NCBI GenBank assembly: GCA_964568985.1
Contig: CAZMSP010000075.1
Coordinates: 1-9,674 of the forward strand
DNA from: CAZBWE01 sp964568985
GTDB lineage: Bacteria > Planctomycetota > Phycisphaerae > Sedimentisphaerales > Anaerobacaceae
Length of the DNA stretch: 9,674 nt
Reading direction: 5' to 3'
The first letter of the stretch is position 1; every line of letters starts with the position of its first letter. Below are positions 7,493 through 9,674 of this stretch, one piece after another. Below the pieces are notes generated by a model. The model saw only the letters and a program-made list of their open reading frames with translations, had not been told where the DNA came from and ran no database searches. The translations under genes and the position numbers were made by a program.

Positions 7493-7542
7493 TTGACCCC
7501 GTTAGAAAGAAGGCTCCAACCTGAGCTTTCTAACGGGGTTAA
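7493..7542. repeat. 17-bp inverted repeat between the LAB_N and ArnT-like genes
   Basis: The arms 7493-7509 and 7526-7542 pair over 17 bp with one G-T mismatch/wobble; the core CCCCGTTAGAAAG/CTTTCTAACGGGG is perfect. The 16-nt loop can form a further 3 bp. It fills almost the whole 75-nt intercistronic gap. No T-run follows on the minus strand, so it is not a classical terminator. It could act as an mRNA processing or stability hairpin, or be a REP-like dispersed repeat. Confidence 0.85.
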
Positions 7543-7546
7543 CTGT

Positions 7547-7897
7547 TTAATCCTCGCCTTTTGCGATAATGGTCGTGGTTTCTTTTTGAGCATGGCTCTT
7601 ATAAATCAAATGAAGATTTCGTAAGTATATGAGCGTGTTTAGTGAAAATCCGAGGATAAAAATGGGATTTTTGATATGGATTGAATAACCGAGCAATATC
7701 AGGCTACCAATAATGGATATGAACCAAAAGGCCGTCGGTACATGAGATTTCTTTTTATATTCACTTACTATCCATTGAAGAACGAATCTGAAGCCGAATA
7801 TTAGCTGGCCAAATAAACCTACTGTTGCCCAGAAGGGGTCCTGCACAATCTTTTCCGACACCACATTTTTGAAAAATTCGATTACCATGTAGAGCAT
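7547..7897 (-). CDS. LAB_N domain small membrane protein
   Basis: Small protein of the lipid-A-disaccharide-synthase N-terminal-like (LAB_N) family. Its relatives accompany GtrB/ArnC and ArnT-like genes and are thought to help polyprenyl-linked sugar transfer or flipping; the exact role is not settled. At 116 residues it is essentially only this domain. Three hydrophobic segments are visible: around GLFGQLIFGFRFVLQWIVSE (27-46), SHVPTAFWFISIIGSLILLG (51-70) and NPIFILGFSLNTLIYLRNLH (77-96). The GQLIFGFRFVLQW block and the VPTAFWFISIIGS block are the family signature. The chosen ATG has GGAG (7905-7908) at 7-nt spacing; a second ATG three codons on is possible. It is first in an operon with the ArnT-like gene, behind a clear promoter at 8019-8046. 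Confidence 0.9.
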   Translation of the reverse strand: MLYMVIEFFKNVVSEKIVQDPFWATVGLFGQLIFGFRFVLQWIVSEYKKKSHVPTAFWFISIIGSLILLGYSIHIKNPIFILGFSLNTLIYLRNLHLIYKSHAQKETTTIIAKGED

Positions 7898-7911
7898 ATC
7901 TTTTCTCCAAT

Positions 7912-7994
7912 CTTGACTGTCGGACTACGGCTGGCGCCTTCCCGGCTACGGCGCGCTCCGCCGCGACGAGCGCCCAGACGAGTCGTCAGACAAG
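7912..7994. repeat. GC-rich imperfect palindrome in the LAB_N leader
   Basis: The arms at 7912-7937 and 7970-7994 begin CTTG and end CAAG. They pair at about 20 positions, interrupted by two mismatches, two bulged bases and a small internal loop. The whole element is far richer in GC than its surroundings, and the loop holds a smaller GGCGC/GCGCC inverted repeat. It lies between the predicted transcription start and the ribosome binding site of the LAB_N gene. It resembles a REP or MITE-like dispersed repeat, but copies elsewhere cannot be seen. Confidence 0.65.
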
Positions 7995-8018
7995 TTTTGC
8001 AGTTAAATTGTTCGTTAC

Positions 8019-8046
8019 AATATAAACCAATCTCTGCTAAAGTCAA
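8019..8046 (-). promoter_or_regulatory. Promoter of the LAB_N/ArnT-like operon
   Basis: On the minus strand TTGACT (8041-8046) is followed by a 16-bp spacer and TATATT (8019-8024), both 5/6 matches to the vegetative consensus. The transcript would begin near 8012 and carry a leader of about 115 nt that includes the GC-rich palindrome. Confidence 0.65.
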
Positions 8047-8140
8047 AAAAAACCCGTGGCGATTAGCAAATGAAAGCATTCACATAGCTTCACCAACCCC
8101 CAGCTTTCGGATTCAAAAAGGCCAAGTGTGCATTTTTTTC

Positions 8141-8168
8141 TTGTCTTTTCTATAGCTTTAGGTAGATT
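8141..8168 (+). promoter_or_regulatory. Weak promoter candidate for the aromatic-precursor operon
   Basis: TTGTCT (8141-8146) and TAGATT (8163-8168) are 16 bp apart, each matching the consensus at four positions. The start would be about 100 nt before the ATG at 8274, leaving room for the repeats at 8213-8241. The match is moderate, so this is only the best candidate I see. Confidence 0.35.
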
Positions 8169-8212
8169 ATTACAAAATAAAAGCTAAAAACCATAATTCG
8201 AATAGCAGCTTA

Positions 8213-8241
8213 ATTGGTAAATGGTAACCGGTGATTGGTAA
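8213..8241. repeat. Three short direct repeats of A(T)TGGTAA
   Basis: ATTGGTAA at 8213-8220 and again at 8234-8241 are exactly 21 bp apart, about two helical turns, with a shortened copy ATGGTAA at 8221-8227 between. The group lies in the leader of the aldolase gene and could be an operator for a dimeric regulator or simply slipped sequence. Confidence 0.45.
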
Positions 8242-8273
8242 CTATTTAACCACTCTTAATTGGAGATTTAGCA

Positions 8274-9068
8274 ATGATAGGCAAAAAAATACGGCTGGAA
8301 CGAATAATCGACCGAAATTCGCACAAAACGGTAATTATCCCAATGGACCACGGCGTGACGGTCGGGCCTATTGCAGGCTTAACTGATATGCGAGATGCCA
8401 TCAGTAAAGTCGTGGCCGGCGGGGCAAATGCCATCTTGATGCATAAAGGTGTTGTCTTGGCAGGTCACAGAGGGGCCGGCAAAGATGTAGGTCTTATTAT
8501 TCATCTTTCTGGAGGGACTTCCCTAAGTCCTGACCCAATCGCAAAGGAATTAATCTGCACTGTCGAGGAAGCCATCGCCCTCGGCACCGATGCCGTCTCC
8601 ATCCACGTAAATTTAGGTGCTCCGACCGACAAAGAAATGCTGCGGCAGTTAGGCTACGTCAGCGGTCAGTGCTCAAAATGGCAGATTCCGCTTGTGGCTA
8701 TGATGTACACCCGCGGGCCAAAAATCAAAGATGAGTTCGATGTCAAAAACATAAAACACGCTGCAAGAGTCGGTGCCGAGCTGGGCGCAGATATTGTCAA
8801 AGTGCCATATACCGGCAGCATCGAAACTTTCACTGAAGTTGTAGATGGTTGTCCCGTGCCAGTGGTCATCGCAGGAGGCCCAAAGATGGATAGCGACGAG
8901 GATATTTTTAAGATGGTCGAAGGTGCTCTGGCAGCCGGCGCTGCAGGTCTGTCGATCGGCAGAAATGCTTTCCAGCACAAAACGCCTGAGAAAATGATCG
9001 CTGCCCTGTGCAAAATGGTCCACAACGCCGCTTCCATTGAAGAAGCGGCCAAGACATTGCAAAGCTAA
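8274..9068 (+). CDS. 2-amino-3,7-dideoxy-D-threo-hept-6-ulosonate synthase (class I aldolase family)
   Basis: Schiff-base aldolase of the DhnA/archaeal class I family. The best reading is ADH synthase, which condenses a 6-deoxy-5-ketofructose phosphate with aspartate semialdehyde in the alternative shikimate entry route. It is a TIM barrel of 264 residues, the normal length. Visible: IIPMDHG (21-27, D25), MMYTRGP (143-149, with Y145), IVKVPYTG (174-181, K176 being the Schiff-base lysine), IAGGPK (199-204) and LSIGRN (226-231), the last two forming the phosphate-binding site. Alone it could be fructose-bisphosphate aldolase or a GriI-like enzyme of aminohydroxybenzoate synthesis. The next gene, DHQ synthase II, favours the aromatic amino acid role. 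GGAG (8262-8265) lies 8 nt before the ATG. Confidence 0.88.
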   Translation: MIGKKIRLERIIDRNSHKTVIIPMDHGVTVGPIAGLTDMRDAISKVVAGGANAILMHKGVVLAGHRGAGKDVGLIIHLSGGTSLSPDPIAKELICTVEEAIALGTDAVSIHVNLGAPTDKEMLRQLGYVSGQCSKWQIPLVAMMYTRGPKIKDEFDVKNIKHAARVGAELGADIVKVPYTGSIETFTEVVDGCPVPVVIAGGPKMDSDEDIFKMVEGALAAGAAGLSIGRNAFQHKTPEKMIAALCKMVHNAASIEEAAKTLQS

Positions 9069-9106
9069 AAAAATCCGTGAACAAAATAAGTGGCAGGATG
9101 TTTTCA

Positions 9107-9674
9107 ATGAAAAAATTATGGGTAAATGTTATTCCATATAAAAAGGAAATTACCATAACAGCGCTGGAAAGCGGCGCTGAGGCGGTTATCCTGCCGGATG
9201 GTAAAAGTGACACTGTGCGCGAATTCGGTAAAATCAAAACGGTTGAAAAAGATGGTAATATAAAACCAGGCGTCGACGTCGAGTTTGTTGATATTGCCAG
9301 CAAAGCCGATGAAGATAAAGCTGCCGCCGTACCTGAAAACAAAATCATAGTGCTGCGAATGCTCGACTGGACGATTATCCCTATCGAAAACCTGCTCGCC
9401 CGGCGAGGTAAAAATATTATGGTTCAGGTAGAAAACTCGGAGCAAGCCAAGCTTATGACCGAAATCCTCGAAAAAGGCGTCGATGGCGTTGTGCTAAACA
9501 CAAAAGATATAAACGAAATCAAAAAGACCGCTGAAATAATTCAAGGCATAAGTCAAAACGTTCCTCTCGTAACCGCAACCATCACAGTAACAAAGCAGCT
9601 CGGTATGGGTGACAGGGCCTGTCTGGATACCTGCACTCAGATGACACTCGGCGAAGGGATGCTTGTTGGCAATA
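9107..9674 (+). CDS. 3-dehydroquinate synthase II, 3' end cut by window
   Basis: Converts 2-amino-3,7-dideoxy-D-threo-hept-6-ulosonate to 3-dehydroquinate by NAD-dependent oxidative deamination and cyclisation; it is unrelated to AroB. The first 189 residues are present. Recognisable blocks are the N-terminal KKLWVNVIPYKKEITITALE, RMLDWTIIPIENLLA (84-98) and the signature GMGDRACLDTCTQMTLGEGM (166-185). The family is usually about 350 residues, so roughly half is missing beyond the window, not by mutation. The ATG at 9107 is chosen because AGGA (9095-9098) lies 8 nt upstream; an in-frame ATG at 9098 would leave no Shine-Dalgarno. The 38-nt gap to the aldolase gene implies one operon. Confidence 0.92.
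   Translation, partial: MKKLWVNVIPYKKEITITALESGAEAVILPDGKSDTVREFGKIKTVEKDGNIKPGVDVEFVDIASKADEDKAAAVPENKIIVLRMLDWTIIPIENLLARRGKNIMVQVENSEQAKLMTEILEKGVDGVVLNTKDINEIKKTAEIIQGISQNVPLVTATITVTKQLGMGDRACLDTCTQMTLGEGMLVGN

Noticed and set aside
7493..7542. Rho-independent terminator between LAB_N and ArnT-like genes
   Set aside because: The stem is strong but no T-run follows in the minus direction, so it is listed as an inverted repeat only.
7882..8079. Minus-strand 65-residue frame overlapping the LAB_N start
   Set aside because: Its start lies upstream of the predicted transcription start, and its arginine-rich part is just the translated GC-rich palindrome.
8666..9445. Minus-strand frames opposite the aldolase and DHQ synthase II genes
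   Set aside because: They are shadows of two recognised enzymes on the plus strand.

Overview
The window looks like bacterial chromosomal DNA of moderate GC content. It joins three units: a type II CRISPR effector locus at the left edge, a lipid/envelope glycosylation cluster in the middle, and the start of an archaeal-style aromatic-precursor operon at the right edge. Lineage cannot be proven from one window. A compact Cas9 with an arginine-rich bridge helix, an undecaprenyl/polyprenyl sugar cluster (GT2, LAB_N, ArnT-like) and an ADH synthase/DHQ synthase II pair together suggest a Gram-negative, probably anaerobic or environmental bacterium. Planctomycetota or a similar phylum is my guess, at low confidence.

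Left region (1-3427). A complete 993-residue Cas9 is encoded on the minus strand (43-3024), with all RuvC and HNH catalytic residues visible. Divergent from it, on the plus strand at about 3105-3193, is a structured RNA candidate. It has a short GNRA-loop hairpin, a 10-bp terminal hairpin and a T-run, and its layout resembles type II-C tracrRNAs. No cas1, cas2 or spacer array lies in the window; they would be expected left of base 1. The rest of the gap holds a good promoter (TTGTTG-17-TATAAT) for the next operon.

Middle region (3428-7897). Three plus-strand genes with overlapping ends form a translationally coupled operon: a YdjC/ChbG-type carbohydrate deacetylase, a polyprenyl-phosphate glycosyltransferase with two C-terminal membrane helices, and a membrane-anchored dual-specificity-phosphatase-like protein whose catalytic Cys is replaced by Gly. 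Only 7 bp away and convergent are two minus-strand genes: a LAB_N small membrane protein, then an ArnT/PMT-like membrane glycosyltransferase. The probable logic is that the GT2 enzyme charges a polyprenyl phosphate with a sugar, the deacetylase trims it, and the ArnT-like enzyme transfers it to a lipid or surface acceptor outside the cytoplasmic membrane. Two conspicuous inverted repeats decorate the minus-strand operon: a 17-bp stem between LAB_N and ArnT, and a GC-rich 83-bp imperfect palindrome in the LAB_N leader.

Right region (7898-9674). After a 376-bp divergent intergenic region with promoters on both strands, the plus strand encodes a class I aldolase of the 2-amino-3,7-dideoxy-D-threo-hept-6-ulosonate synthase type. 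It is followed 38 nt later by 3-dehydroquinate synthase II, cut by the window end. The pair makes 3-dehydroquinate by the route first described in methanogenic archaea, bypassing DAHP synthase.
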